Below are positions 52,858 to 63,190 of a stretch of DNA of 64,000 bases, piece after piece; positions within the stretch are counted from its first letter, which is position 1; every line of letters starts with the position of its first letter. The stretch comes from JAFMKE01 sp964655225. Lineage in GTDB: Bacteria > Bacteroidota > Bacteroidia > Chitinophagales > UBA8649. Under the pieces are notes generated by a model. It saw only the letters and a program-made list of their open reading frames with translations, was not told the DNA's origin and searched no databases. Made by a program: the position numbers and the translations under genes. The stretch lies in NCBI GenBank assembly GCA_964655225.1, contig CAZZMB010000005.1, forward strand, positions 4,588 through 68,587, in the 5' to 3' direction.

Positions 52858-53595
52858 ATGTTTAAAAAAATTCTCCCCTTGCTCTTAGTTTTTGCCGTTG
52901 TTGGCAGTGGTTGTGAGGCCGCTAAAAATATTTTACAACAAACTGGATCTGTCTTAGTGGGCGATGACAGCTATGTTCCAACTTCTGGTGAAGCAGGAAA
53001 CGGATTAAAACAGGCCTTGGAAATTGGTATTGCTGCCGGATCTAATCGCTTGGCTGAAAGAGATGGTTATTTCGGTAATACCTTAGTCAAAGTATTGTTT
53101 CCTCCAGAAGCGCAAAAAGTTGAGGAGACCATGCGTAAATTGGGTCTTGGATCCATGGTGGACAAGGCGATTGAATCTTTTAACCGAGGAGCTGAAAAAG
53201 CTGCTAAAGAAGCTGCTCCAATTTTTGTTACGGCTATAAAGTCAATGACAATTAGTGACGCCATGGGTATTTTGCTAGGCGATCAAGATGCAGCTACATC
53301 CTACCTTAAATCTTCAACTTTACAACAGCTAAATACCCGGTTTACACCTATAATTGATAGAAGTCTTAACGAGGTTAATGCCACAAAATATTGGAAAGAG
53401 GTAATAGTACGGTACAATAAAATTCCTTTGGTAAAAAAAGTGAATCCTGATTTAACCGCTTATGTTACGGAGAAAGCACTGGATGGTTTGTTTTTAATGG
53501 TGGCTAAAGAAGAATTAAAAATCCGAGAAAACGTTTCATCAAGATCGACTGAATTACTTCAAAAAGTTTTTGCTTATGCAGATGCTCAAAAGTAG
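52858..53595 (+). CDS. DUF4197 lipoprotein
   Basis: 245 residues. The signal ends in a lipobox with C19 (VGSGC). The mature part has DUF4197 features: the AGSNRLAERDGYFGN region, the central MGILLGDQDAATSYLKSST and a C-terminal ALDGLFLMVAKEELKIRENV. Function is unknown. It is followed by a G-rich hairpin terminator. Expression seems independent. Confidence 0.88.
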   Translation: MFKKILPLLLVFAVVGSGCEAAKNILQQTGSVLVGDDSYVPTSGEAGNGLKQALEIGIAAGSNRLAERDGYFGNTLVKVLFPPEAQKVEETMRKLGLGSMVDKAIESFNRGAEKAAKEAAPIFVTAIKSMTISDAMGILLGDQDAATSYLKSSTLQQLNTRFTPIIDRSLNEVNATKYWKEVIVRYNKIPLVKKVNPDLTAYVTEKALDGLFLMVAKEELKIRENVSSRSTELLQKVFAYADAQK

Positions 53596-53625
53596 AAAAT
53601 AAGTCTCTTTGAGCTTAGAATGAAT

Positions 53626-53655
53626 GGGGGGGGGCTAGTCCTCCCTTTTTCTTTT
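53626..53655 (+). terminator. intrinsic terminator after the DUF4197 gene
   Basis: A run of nine G (53626-53634), a CTAGT loop and CCTCCC, followed by T-rich sequence, form a G/C-rich hairpin with U tract. A further stem (GCTCAAA with TTTGAGC) lies just upstream across the stop codon. Confidence 0.6.
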
Positions 53656-53681
53656 TGAATAAATGTCGTTAAATTTGTGAT

Positions 53682-55448
53682 ATGGAAGAGCAAAAGCAAG
53701 AGCCTCAGCAAGATCAAAAAAATCAGGTAGAGCAGGTGCAAGAAAAACCAGAAGAAGCGCTGTTAAGTAAAGATGCAATTATTGAACGGTTTGAGGTTTT
53801 GGTTAAATCGGAAGATTTTATGAAGCATCCATCCACGGTTAAAGAATGGAAAGGACGTTTTCATCAGATAAGCAAAGCGGAGGAGGCTGCTCAACTTAAG
53901 GCACATAATGAAAAAGAGGAAAAGGATGAAGCGGAGATCTTTGTGCCGCAGATCCATCCATTAGATAATCGGTGGAAAGAGTTGCTTAATATCTATAATG
54001 ATAAAGTAGTTTCTCATAACCAAGCGAGGGTAGATGCCGAAAAACAGAATCTAAAAGATAAAGAAGATCTTTTGGAAGCGTTGAAACTATTGGTCGAAGA
54101 AGAGATGAAAAATGTAGGTTCTGCATTTTCTTCTTTTTATTCTATACAAGATCGATGGAATGAGATAGGAGAAGTCAATAAATCAAAGTTCAAGCAACTG
54201 CAATATGACTACAGTCATTTTAGAGATTTGTTTTATTATAACGTGGGAATTCATGACCAACTAAAGAATTATGATTTCAAAAAAAATGCGACACAAAAGC
54301 AAGAGATAATTAAGGAGCTCAAAAGTTTAGCTAGCCAAGATAATATTCGAAAAATGGAGAAAGGCATTAAGGATATGCAGGCTAAGTGGGATGGAATAGG
54401 TCCAACCTCCAATGAAGTTTGGGAAGGATTGAAGAATGATTATTGGGAGACAGTTAATGCAATCTATGATAAGATAAGGGACCATTATAAGGCCATGCGC
54501 GAAGCTCAAGCAAAGGTTTTAGAAGAGAAAAATGCGCTGGTTCTGAAAATGGAAGAGATCATTGAAAAATCTGAGACATTTAGCTCGCCAAAGGAATGGA
54601 TTCAGTCGAGCAAATCAGTAAACGATTTGCATAAAGAATGGAAAGCTGTAGGTTATGCTGCTCGATCGAAAGAAGAGGGGTTATGGTCTCGATTTAAGGA
54701 GATGTCTGATGATCTTCGTAAACGTCAAAATTTATTTTTTGATGAGCTTAAAGCGTCAAGTAATCAGATAGTAGCCGCTAAAAATAAGTTGATAGAAAAA
54801 GCTAAGGAGCTCAAAGTTTCAAAGGAATGGAAGAATACTTCAGAAGCCTTAATTAAATTGCAAAAGGATTGGAAGAATCTTGGACATGTTCAGTACAAAC
54901 TCGATCAAAAGTTGTGGAACGAGTTTCGGAGTTCTTGTGATGATTTCTTTAATTCTAAAAAAGAGTATTTCGACACGCTGGACGAGCGACAAGCAGACCA
55001 CTTTAAGCAGAAGCAAGGCATTTCCGTTAAAATTGCAAAAAGCAAGACAGAAGAAGAACTTAGAGGCTTGATAATTGACTGGCAAACAATCGACTATGTG
55101 CCCAAGGATAAAGTTGCTAAGGCAGATTCAAGCTTTAATGATTCCATAAAAAAAGCGGCAAAAACCTTGAAAATTGACGAAGATTCGTTGACGAAACTTC
55201 GTTTTGAAGCTAAAATTTCTGCTATAAAATCAGGTGAAAATTCTGAAGTTAAAATGAAAACTGAACGTCATTTTATCCAAACACAAATTGAAAAAGTACA
55301 AGAAGAGTTAATTCGATTTGAAGAGAACATGTCCTTTTTTGGACCGTCTAAAGGAGCTCAAAAACTTAAAGAAATTGTTGAGAAAAGGGTAGTAGAGGGA
55401 GAGGATAAGATCGCTGAATGGAAAGATCAATTAAAAATGTTACGCTAA
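53682..55448 (+). CDS. DUF349 repeat protein
   Basis: 588 residues, strongly charged and helical, with no signal. Four or so DUF349 units are visible through repeated Trp-x-x-x/Gly cores (DRWNEIG, KWDGIG, EWKAVG, DWKNLG), each followed by a helix with a Phe/Trp and a Phe-x-x pattern. The N-terminal 45 residues are Glu/Gln/Lys-rich and probably disordered. The function is unknown. A TAAATTTG box ends 4 bases before the ATG, so a leaderless transcript is possible. The stop codon directly abuts the stop of the convergent lipoprotein gene. Confidence 0.85.
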   Translation: MEEQKQEPQQDQKNQVEQVQEKPEEALLSKDAIIERFEVLVKSEDFMKHPSTVKEWKGRFHQISKAEEAAQLKAHNEKEEKDEAEIFVPQIHPLDNRWKELLNIYNDKVVSHNQARVDAEKQNLKDKEDLLEALKLLVEEEMKNVGSAFSSFYSIQDRWNEIGEVNKSKFKQLQYDYSHFRDLFYYNVGIHDQLKNYDFKKNATQKQEIIKELKSLASQDNIRKMEKGIKDMQAKWDGIGPTSNEVWEGLKNDYWETVNAIYDKIRDHYKAMREAQAKVLEEKNALVLKMEEIIEKSETFSSPKEWIQSSKSVNDLHKEWKAVGYAARSKEEGLWSRFKEMSDDLRKRQNLFFDELKASSNQIVAAKNKLIEKAKELKVSKEWKNTSEALIKLQKDWKNLGHVQYKLDQKLWNEFRSSCDDFFNSKKEYFDTLDERQADHFKQKQGISVKIAKSKTEEELRGLIIDWQTIDYVPKDKVAKADSSFNDSIKKAAKTLKIDEDSLTKLRFEAKISAIKSGENSEVKMKTERHFIQTQIEKVQEELIRFEENMSFFGPSKGAQKLKEIVEKRVVEGEDKIAEWKDQLKMLR

Positions 55449-55850
55449 CTAATACACTAACACGGCGGTTTCATTCACACAATTGATTCCAGCTGGTATG
55501 ATTGCTGATGAACAATCGCTTCTTATATTCCACTTGGTGTTGTACGCTAATTCAACTATTCTTAATTGATTGACCTTTTCAAGAAAAAGACTGGTGTCAA
55601 TAGTGGAAGGATATGCCAGGTAGGACCAAGGCCCTCCGCATGGCTTACTTCCAATCGGTGTATAAGTCCATGATTGTGCATCAATACACGTTTGTCCTTT
55701 GACCAAATCTTCAATTTCGCTGAGCAAATTTATAAGTTCTTCCGCTTCTTGTTTTTGACTTAGGGCAGAACCAGAAAGATCTTTATTACATGCTGAAAAA
55801 CTTACAATAACGACCAATAATAAAAGGAAGGGTTTTGTTATCCACTTCAT
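55449..55850 (-). CDS. small conserved lipoprotein
   Basis: 133 residues with a lipoprotein signal ending at C21 (SFSACN). The mature part has Cys pairs in GQTCIDAQSWTYTPIGSKPCGGPWSYLAYP and DCSS...GINCVNETAVLVY, a pattern found in small lipoproteins of Bacteroidota with unknown role. The position next to a secreted subtilase in the same direction (24 bases) is suggestive of a linked pair. Confidence 0.75.
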   Translation of the reverse strand: MKWITKPFLLLLVVIVSFSACNKDLSGSALSQKQEAEELINLLSEIEDLVKGQTCIDAQSWTYTPIGSKPCGGPWSYLAYPSTIDTSLFLEKVNQLRIVELAYNTKWNIRSDCSSAIIPAGINCVNETAVLVY

Positions 55851-55874
55851 AGTCTATCTGGTTTGTCAAATTTA

Positions 55875-58800
55875 TTAGTCGATCAGGATTAGCGGCAAAA
55901 TACGATGCTTTCTAGCCGAGCTGATTTTAAGGAAGTAAGTACCTTCAGATAAATTTATTGTGGGTAAACTGATGAGTCCCTTATTAAAATTTTCAAACTG
56001 CGCGTTCCAAACCAATTGACCGATAGCATCAAAAATACTAAGCCCCAAATTCGATGATTCCTTTAAGGCTAAATATAAGTTTGTATTTGCCTTACTTGGA
56101 TTTGGATATAAGTTGACTTCACTAATAACATCTAGATCATTCAGACCTACAAAACCTATGCTCGCCGTATCGAATGATAAACAACCAACTCCATCTGAAA
56201 TGGTTAGGAGGTATTGACCGCCTGACAGGTTATCTATAAAGTCTCCTGATAGCGCACCATTATTCCAAGAGAAGGTATACGGAGCTGTTCCACCGCTTGC
56301 AACTGCTGTTATACTGCTATTTCCTTGGGTAGCTGAATTATCAATTACCGTTAGATTACTATTTATGCTATAATCGCTTCCTATGGTGAAACTTGCATTA
56401 CTTGAGCAAGAGCTTGTGGCATCGCTTATGGTTACTGAATAATTGCCAGCTGCCAGTCCTGTGATTAGTTCAGTAGATGACCCATTACTCCATTGAATAT
56501 TATAATTACCACTACCCGCGCTTATATTCAAATCGATAGAGCCGTTAGATACTTCGTTGCAACTAGTATTGCTTACTGTTGCATTCTCTTGAGGTAAAGC
56601 ATTTACGACGATATAAGATGTTTTTGTTTCTGTATTCGATCCGCTTGGTCCATTGACTGTGTAACTCACGTTGTATACACCTGGAGTATTATAGGCTACT
56701 GCAGGAGAAGCAGCTGAAGAGGTACTTGGGCTTCCTCCTTGGAAAGACCAAGATCGAGAATTAACGACTCCCACACTGTTATCTGAAAAACTAATACTTT
56801 CACCTACACAAATTGAAGTAGATGAAGCATTGAAGTCAGCAACCAGAGATGAGGCAACTCCGGTGATGTTGATGTTGTCCAAATATAGGTTATTCCCGAT
56901 GGTACCACTGTTGAATCCTTCAAATTTAACTAAGACTTCATTGCCCGAAAAAGCGGTTAAATCCAAACTGAAGCAATCTGAACCGATTGTACCCATGCAC
57001 CATTCACCCGAATTGGCAGGTGTAAAGCCATTTTCATTTGTTGTTGCTGTAGCAAAAGATCCCGTTGAATTTTCTCCCGTTCCAAATATTCTTTGCCAGC
57101 TTCCTCCACAATCAGTGGAAACGTAAACAATAAGTGAATCTGTTGTCGTTTGATCAAATCTTCTGTAAGCATGCTCAAAAGTCATGTTAATTGAGGTGTA
57201 CCCATTAAAATTCAATTTAGGACTAATGAGACCGTCTCTTTGAGATGATTGCGCATAATTAAAGAAATCCATTTTTGCTCCGATGCTTCCAGGACTCGTT
57301 CCTACAACGTTAACCATTTCCCAGGTCTCTGCATTGTCAGGGTTACTTAAAGACCAGGTTCCACTGCTTATTGAGTTTGAACTAAAACTTTCTGTAAACG
57401 GCAGAGTCTGGCTATTGGATAGCACAGTAAAGTTTGCTTGACTTTGGTCGTTAGAGGCATTCTGATCTGCATTGCCATTGGGACTAGATGTATTGGCTGT
57501 TAGCGTAATAAATCCCGCATTAGCGCTAATGTTGGGAAGTGTAACAATCTCGGTTTGACCGATAGTTAAATTTCCAATCCAATTGAAACTTTGGTTAGGT
57601 CCACCGGTATTATAGATTATTGTAGCTGATACAAGGGGATTGTTTCCGAAATTCCTTATTCTGACTTGTGGAGCAAAAGTACCGCTGCAAATCCTGCTTT
57701 GTGGGAAAATGATTTCACTTATTCCCGCATCATCATTAATATTGGGATTGATGATACAAAAATCATGACTGGTACTGTTACCAAAATCCCCATTGGCTGC
57801 CGTCATTTGAAAAAGATTCGCTCCATTTTCATCCGTCATAAAGTAATCGCCGTCAACATTACAGTTCCATTGTGAACCATACATGCCGTCACCATATGAG
57901 TCGTATATGTTAAAAGTATAGCAACCAATAGGCAAGCAATACGAATCCGTAATTGTTTCACCGCCTGTTATGTCTGTGTAAGGCCCACCACTCACTACGG
58001 TGTTATTTTGATCATCTAGGATTTCCCAAGTAATTTCAGAGCCGTAACAATCTGTGGTAATACTTAAACTTGCTACTTGACCAGTAGGATCTAAGGTGAA
58101 TGCTTTACTTTGACTATCATTTGAGGGCAGTTGATCACCGACTAAATTGGCAGTAGCGGTAAAGGTGAAGCTTCCACTTCCTACAGTGCTTTGTACCGGT
58201 AAACTGACTTGGGCACTTTGTCCGGAGGCTAGGCTACCCGTCCAGTTAAAATTGTTATTAACGGTACCCCAAGTATAGTTGATGGTAAGATTGGTAATCG
58301 TATTACTTCCATAGTTTCTTAGCGTTAACTCTGGCGTAAACGAACTTCCACAAATGGCATTTTCTGGAGATGAAATAGCTGTTATTCCTGCATCAGTTTG
58401 CAAGGTAAATGCACTTACACATTGTAAGGCAGCAAAAGCATTGATTCTTCCTGCCCCCATTTGACCTTGATTGGATGTCACCGGGTCTGCACTTGAATAT
58501 AGGCAATTGACTAAATCTGTACGACTTGCATTGGGCGCATAACTCTTCATTAGACCCAATAATCCTGAAACGTTAGGAGAGGCCATTGATGTACCTTGGT
58601 AGCGGTCATAACCGTTATTGGCAACAGTACTTCTGATTGCAGAACCTGGAGCGGAAATATCTATCCAAGTACCATATTGAGAGAAAGAAGATCGAGAATC
58701 ATCGGTTGTGGTTGAAGCTACAGAGACCACATTATTGTATGCTGCTGGATAAAATTGATTGGTACTGTTATTATTGCCTGCAGCCGCTACTAAAATGGCG

Positions 58801-59651
58801 CCCTGGTTGTGAGCCGCATCAACAGTATTTTGACCGAAATTTGAAGAGCCACCGCCTCCCCAAGACATATTTATAACATCTGCTCCATTGTTAGCAGCCC
58901 ATGCCAAACCTTCGTAACCTGCGGTTAAGGACCCATCTGAACAACGTCCTATTTTTACTGGCATAATACTAACATCGAAACCTATAGAGGCAACTCCTGT
59001 ACCGTTATTCGTATTGGCACCCACAGTTCCTGCAACATGCGTTCCATGGTTTCCATCGTTTCCCCCACAAGGGTTGGGGTCTGTACTGTTTTGATCACTC
59101 GCATCATTTCCAGCGACGAATTTACCGGTTAAATCAGGGTGAGTCGTGTTAATCGCATCATCAGTTACCGCTACAACAACAGATGAAAGACCCGTGCTCA
59201 AATCCCAAGCTTGTTGAGCTTGCATTTTATAAAGGTGCCACATACCTGTTCCGTTGGTAGAATTTGCACCAAGATCATTAGGCGTCAAAAACTTGACGTG
59301 AAGCTCTTTTTTTTCTGCATACGTTATGAAAGAATACTTCTCGATATCCTGAATAAAGGCATCGACGAGGTCTCCTTTGTCAAAATTTATTTGAAAGGTA
59401 TGGTTTAGTTTTGGGTCTGGGTGGTCATACAATATTCGAGAGACCTCTGTAACTCCATAAACGTTTCTCATATCTTGGAGGAAGGCAACATCATCGAGAT
59501 TTACCTCGTGCTTTACTGCTTGGATATTATATTTACCTGTAGTGTTTAATTGAAATATTAGCACACCGTCTTGGTACCATTCATATACGTTTTGAGAGAA
59601 GGACAAAAAAGCAAAAAAGCAGGTTAAACCTGTCAGAACGAATTTTTTCAT
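55875..59651 (-). CDS. secreted subtilisin-like serine protease with T9SS sorting domain
   Basis: 1258 residues from ATG 59651 (an in-frame start further up is not needed). Signal peptide (1-20), pro-domain (about 21-125) and an S8 catalytic domain with D164, H205 (HGTHVAGT) and S355 (GTSMASP), and the oxyanion Asn in AAAGNNN. CARDB-like repeats follow (two copies starting with GI...SP/IFPQ...), then an MAM/jelly-roll-like region, a PKD domain (FNASSTSICVGESISFSD), SprB-type repeats (SGNYNIQWSNGS) and the T9SS type A domain ending VNLYPNPS...LSEGTYFLKIS. It is exported by type IX secretion and may digest proteins outside the cell. Confidence 0.93.
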   Translation of the reverse strand: MKKFVLTGLTCFFAFLSFSQNVYEWYQDGVLIFQLNTTGKYNIQAVKHEVNLDDVAFLQDMRNVYGVTEVSRILYDHPDPKLNHTFQINFDKGDLVDAFIQDIEKYSFITYAEKKELHVKFLTPNDLGANSTNGTGMWHLYKMQAQQAWDLSTGLSSVVVAVTDDAINTTHPDLTGKFVAGNDASDQNSTDPNPCGGNDGNHGTHVAGTVGANTNNGTGVASIGFDVSIMPVKIGRCSDGSLTAGYEGLAWAANNGADVINMSWGGGGSSNFGQNTVDAAHNQGAILVAAAGNNNSTNQFYPAAYNNVVSVASTTTDDSRSSFSQYGTWIDISAPGSAIRSTVANNGYDRYQGTSMASPNVSGLLGLMKSYAPNASRTDLVNCLYSSADPVTSNQGQMGAGRINAFAALQCVSAFTLQTDAGITAISSPENAICGSSFTPELTLRNYGSNTITNLTINYTWGTVNNNFNWTGSLASGQSAQVSLPVQSTVGSGSFTFTATANLVGDQLPSNDSQSKAFTLDPTGQVASLSITTDCYGSEITWEILDDQNNTVVSGGPYTDITGGETITDSYCLPIGCYTFNIYDSYGDGMYGSQWNCNVDGDYFMTDENGANLFQMTAANGDFGNSTSHDFCIINPNINDDAGISEIIFPQSRICSGTFAPQVRIRNFGNNPLVSATIIYNTGGPNQSFNWIGNLTIGQTEIVTLPNISANAGFITLTANTSSPNGNADQNASNDQSQANFTVLSNSQTLPFTESFSSNSISSGTWSLSNPDNAETWEMVNVVGTSPGSIGAKMDFFNYAQSSQRDGLISPKLNFNGYTSINMTFEHAYRRFDQTTTDSLIVYVSTDCGGSWQRIFGTGENSTGSFATATTNENGFTPANSGEWCMGTIGSDCFSLDLTAFSGNEVLVKFEGFNSGTIGNNLYLDNINITGVASSLVADFNASSTSICVGESISFSDNSVGVVNSRSWSFQGGSPSTSSAASPAVAYNTPGVYNVSYTVNGPSGSNTETKTSYIVVNALPQENATVSNTSCNEVSNGSIDLNISAGSGNYNIQWSNGSSTELITGLAAGNYSVTISDATSSCSSNASFTIGSDYSINSNLTVIDNSATQGNSSITAVASGGTAPYTFSWNNGALSGDFIDNLSGGQYLLTISDGVGCLSFDTASIGFVGLNDLDVISEVNLYPNPSKANTNLYLALKESSNLGLSIFDAIGQLVWNAQFENFNKGLISLPTINLSEGTYFLKISSARKHRILPLILID

Positions 59652-59934
59652 AAGATGAGATATATTTTGAGATTTAATGACAATAAATTTAACAAATATT
59701 TTGGGTAAAATGTTTAACAAAAAAATAACATATGTAGTTAAAAGGTTTTACGTTGTAATACCTGAAATTGTTACTTAAGTATAAGGAATATTTTAATCGT
59801 CAAGCATATACCGAAATTTATATCGTACGCCTTGTCGATGTCTTTCTAATTTATTCAAAACAAGTTCGAAGTAAAAACAGCTCTCGCTAAAACGAAGCGT
59901 CTAGACCAAAGAGCCTTTTAGTAGAGACAATCTT

Positions 59935-60141
59935 TTAGAATAAATTCGTAAAAAAAGTTTGAATACTTTCTAAGGCTTCTGGCCCCCAAATGTAGGATAT
60001 ACTGAATATGCCTATCCAACCTAAGCCTTTAATAAAGAAAAACATAAAGCCCAAAAAACCAATGCGTTTCCACCAGGGTAGTGGACACTTTTTGACTGCT
60101 ACTTCGTTTTGGCTTTCAATAGAATGTGAAGATTTTTCCAT
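59935..60141 (-). CDS. small single-pass membrane protein after the copper ATPase
   Basis: 68 residues: a hydrophilic N-terminus, then KKCPLPWWKRIGFLGFMFFFIKG and a hydrophobic helix pair to about residue 55, ending with SIQTFFTNLF. It lies 35 bases downstream of the copper ATPase gene on the same strand. It is not FixS/CcoS-like and I do not recognise a family. The basic CPLPWWKR segment before the first helix is notable. Confidence 0.55.
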   Translation of the reverse strand: MEKSSHSIESQNEVAVKKCPLPWWKRIGFLGFMFFFIKGLGWIGIFSISYIWGPEALESIQTFFTNLF

Positions 60142-60176
60142 AATCGATGCAAAACTACAACATTCCTTTTAAACTT

Positions 60177-62249
60177 TTAAACTTTCCGATTTTTCAAAAC
60201 AAATGCATTGCCAATGACAATTAAGTCAGAAAAAATCATAAAAAAGGCAGCCCACATCGGATTGATTATTCCAAAAGCAGCGAGTGGAATTGCAACTAAA
60301 TTGTACGCAAAAGCCCAAAATAAATTTTGCTTTATGGTTTGGTAAGTCAGCAGAGCAATCTTATGTGCCTTTACGAGTGCATTCATATCATCTCGCATTA
60401 ATATAACATCAGCCGTTTGCATGGCCATGTGGGTTGCATCAGCAAAACTAATTCCCACATTAACTTTGGCTAAAGATGGCGCATCATTCACTCCGTCTCC
60501 AAGCATGGCAATTTTTTGATTGCCCAGAGCGGCAATTAATTCTAACTTATCGTTTGGCTTTAACTCTCCAATAACCTGCGTGTTTAGTGTTTTACTTAAG
60601 CTTTCACATTTTTGTTTTTTATCTCCACTTAAGACCAAGCTTTCAACCTTAGCTTGCTTAAAATAAGCCAGCGTATCGGATATGTTTTCTTTTAACTCAT
60701 CTTCGATGAATAAGGCAGCTATCAATTGCTCGTTCTTTACCAAGAATAAATCACCCGTGGCGCTTTGCTGCTTGGTGAATTTCGCACTTCCTAGAAAATA
60801 GTTATCGCCTTGCAATGAAATTGCGGTCATTCCTTCCCCTTTAGATTCTTTGATATTAGTAAGATTTTCTGAGTCTGCATAATCTGCATAATAACGCAGT
60901 AAAGACTTTGCAATAGGGTGTGAGGACTTTGCTTCCAAACTTTTGATGATTGCAATGGCTTCTTCTTGTTCAATGGTCCAAGTTTGAAGTTGACTAACCT
61001 CAAAATTCCCCGTACTCAGGGTACCTGTTTTATCAAAAATTATTTGGTCTAGGCTTGCAAGATTCTCAAAAACATCTGGATTTTTCACGAGAATACCTTC
61101 TTTACTCATTTTACCAAGACCCACAATGATAGCAATTGGTGTAGCCAATCCCATGGCGCAGGGACAAGATATGACTAGTATTGCCACGCTTCTGAGTATC
61201 GCTGTTTCTAAAGTGAGGTTTAATGCAAAAAAATTAAGGCAAAATGCTATGCCCGCAATCAGCAAAACCATAGGAACGAAAATAGAAGAAATACGATCGG
61301 CTAATTTTTGTGCTTTTGCTTTTTGACTACTCGCTTTTTGAACAAGATCGTCGATTTTAGCTTTTGTAGATAAATGTGCATTCTTAAGTACCTCATACTG
61401 AATATTGCCATCAATAATATGTGATCCTCCCAATAGCGTGTCGCCCACTGATTTACTAATCGGGATGGATTCACCTGTTATTAAGGATTCATCAATCAAT
61501 GCTTTTCCACTTGTTAATATCGAATCAGTATGGATCTCATCGCCTAGGTTGCCTTGCACCAAGTCTCCTATTTTTAGGGAGTTTATGCCTATCATTTGAA
61601 TTTCACCTTCTACTATTTTTTTGGCTAACTCGAGCTTGTCTTTGGCCAGGCCAGCTATTGAACCCATGGTTTTACTGACGGCGTTAGTTTCTAAGATATC
61701 ACCGATTAACACCAAGGCAACCAAGACAGCGCTGGTCTCGAAATATAAGTGTGCACCAATTTTGTACAGCATCAAATACATGCTAAAAATAAAGGCAGTA
61801 GTTCCACCTAGAAGAATGAGCACATACATATTGGCTGAGCCAGATTTCAGAGAATAATAAGCGCCTTTACCAAATTTATAAAACCCTATAAATAAAGATA
61901 TTCCTGCAAGCAATGCGTCGAAAAGCGGGGGCACCTGAATAGGGATGAACATGATTAAAATAAAATAAGCGGCCACAACGAAGCTGAATACAATCAGCAA
62001 TTTATTTACCCATAACTTTTGATTACCGGTTTTGGCTAGAGAAAATCCTGCATTTCTTATGGCATCATTTATTGTTTTGTCATCCATACCAGCAGGTCGT
62101 TCAAACAAGAGCTCTTTACTTGGGAAGTTAACGTGCACTTGCGTAACTCCGGCTTTTTTGATAGTCCGTTCTAAATTGAGCGCGCAATTGATGCATGTCA
62201 TGCCATCAATTTTCAAAGACTCTGTTTTTATGGGGCTATTTGTTGGCAT
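60177..62249 (-). CDS. copA: copper-translocating P-type ATPase
   Basis: 690 residues of the P1B type. N-terminal HMA domain with C19-x2-C22 (GMTCINC), the TGES actuator loop, the metal-path motif CPC in SCPCAMGLATP, phosphorylation site DKTGTLSTG and hinge GDGVNDAPS. Membrane helices number about eight. It exports copper or silver from the cytoplasm. CcoI/FixI-type roles in cytochrome oxidase assembly are possible too, but no cco genes are adjacent. The divergent neighbour is a His-containing lipoprotein. Confidence 0.93.
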   Translation of the reverse strand: MPTNSPIKTESLKIDGMTCINCALNLERTIKKAGVTQVHVNFPSKELLFERPAGMDDKTINDAIRNAGFSLAKTGNQKLWVNKLLIVFSFVVAAYFILIMFIPIQVPPLFDALLAGISLFIGFYKFGKGAYYSLKSGSANMYVLILLGGTTAFIFSMYLMLYKIGAHLYFETSAVLVALVLIGDILETNAVSKTMGSIAGLAKDKLELAKKIVEGEIQMIGINSLKIGDLVQGNLGDEIHTDSILTSGKALIDESLITGESIPISKSVGDTLLGGSHIIDGNIQYEVLKNAHLSTKAKIDDLVQKASSQKAKAQKLADRISSIFVPMVLLIAGIAFCLNFFALNLTLETAILRSVAILVISCPCAMGLATPIAIIVGLGKMSKEGILVKNPDVFENLASLDQIIFDKTGTLSTGNFEVSQLQTWTIEQEEAIAIIKSLEAKSSHPIAKSLLRYYADYADSENLTNIKESKGEGMTAISLQGDNYFLGSAKFTKQQSATGDLFLVKNEQLIAALFIEDELKENISDTLAYFKQAKVESLVLSGDKKQKCESLSKTLNTQVIGELKPNDKLELIAALGNQKIAMLGDGVNDAPSLAKVNVGISFADATHMAMQTADVILMRDDMNALVKAHKIALLTYQTIKQNLFWAFAYNLVAIPLAAFGIINPMWAAFFMIFSDLIVIGNAFVLKNRKV

Positions 62250-62333
62250 ATTTTATAAATCAAGCCTTAATAACTTGGCTTTGTTAATTTGTTTAAGCAT
62301 TTTTGTGCTTGATTCGTTCACAAAAATAAGATA

Positions 62334-63149
62334 ATGAGAAAATATATTGGTACACTAGCCTTAGTAAGTTTAATTCTTTTTAGTTGTAAAGAAGATTCAG
62401 CTCCTAAACAAGTAGAAGAAACACTTGAGGAAATAGCAGGTTTAGTCCTAGAAAAAGAGGGTATTACCTTAAGCACAAATACTTTAGCTACCACTTTTGA
62501 CGATGCTCGATTAGCATTAATTGCGCCTGCTGAAAATGATGCGTCTTTTTCTGACAGCACCTTGTTCCGTTTTGGAGTAGATAATTATAATTTAGCTGTG
62601 AATACTTCTGATCCCCTAAGCGGTCAATGTGCAAATTCAGGTAAAGGGCAGCACATTCATTTTATTTTAAACAACGAGCCTTATTCAGCTCATTATAATG
62701 CTGAATTTAAAAAGCAATTACCTGCTGGTAACAATGTGTTGTTGGCATTTCTTTCAAGGTCATATCATATGAGTGTGAAATCTAAAGATGCATACGTGCT
62801 AGCTGAGTTTAATGCAGGAGATAATATGGATGAATTTGATCAATCTGCTCCGCATATGTTTTACAGTCGCCCGAAAGGAGCGTATGTTGGAGATAATGCA
62901 AAAAAGGTCATGTTGGATTTCTATTTAATCAATACCGATTTAAAAGATCGTGGATACCTTGTTCGTGCGAGCATCAATGGAGTAAGTTTTGATTTGGATA
63001 CTTGGCAGCCATTCTTTATCGAAGGATTGCAGGAAGGGGAAAATACAATCACTTTAGAATTACTTGATTCTGAGGGAGAATTAGTGCCAAGCCCTTACAA
63101 TCCGGTAGAGCGAACAATAAGTGTAAAATACACTCCGGAAAGTATTTAA
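62334..63149 (+). CDS. lipoprotein of a conserved Bacteroidota family
   Basis: 271 residues with a lipoprotein signal ending at C18 (LFSCK). The mature part contains the family block GKGQHIHFILNNEPYSAHY and later PHMFYSRPKGAYVG and VMLDFYLINT. Similar proteins in this phylum are sometimes named phosphopeptide-binding, a label with weak support. The clustered His residues and its place 84 bases from the copper ATPase start, facing away, invite a metal-related idea that is not proven. Confidence 0.7.
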   Translation: MRKYIGTLALVSLILFSCKEDSAPKQVEETLEEIAGLVLEKEGITLSTNTLATTFDDARLALIAPAENDASFSDSTLFRFGVDNYNLAVNTSDPLSGQCANSGKGQHIHFILNNEPYSAHYNAEFKKQLPAGNNVLLAFLSRSYHMSVKSKDAYVLAEFNAGDNMDEFDQSAPHMFYSRPKGAYVGDNAKKVMLDFYLINTDLKDRGYLVRASINGVSFDLDTWQPFFIEGLQEGENTITLELLDSEGELVPSPYNPVERTISVKYTPESI

Positions 63150-63166
63150 TATAATAAATTTAGCTT

Positions 63167-63174
63167 TATATTTG
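63167..63174 (+). promoter_or_regulatory. -7 promoter box (TATATTTG) of the tRNA-His gene
   Basis: TATATTTG lies 16 bases before the tRNA 5' end, in the short gap after the lipoprotein gene. Transcription would start near 63181, consistent with a short 5' trailer removed by RNase P. Confidence 0.5.
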
Positions 63175-63190
63175 CAGTCCCAAAATTATG

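Noticed and set aside
59652..59720. A 23-codon N-terminal extension of the subtilase
   Set aside because: The signal peptide is intact and starts with the Met at 59651; the extension would place hydrophobic residues ahead of it.
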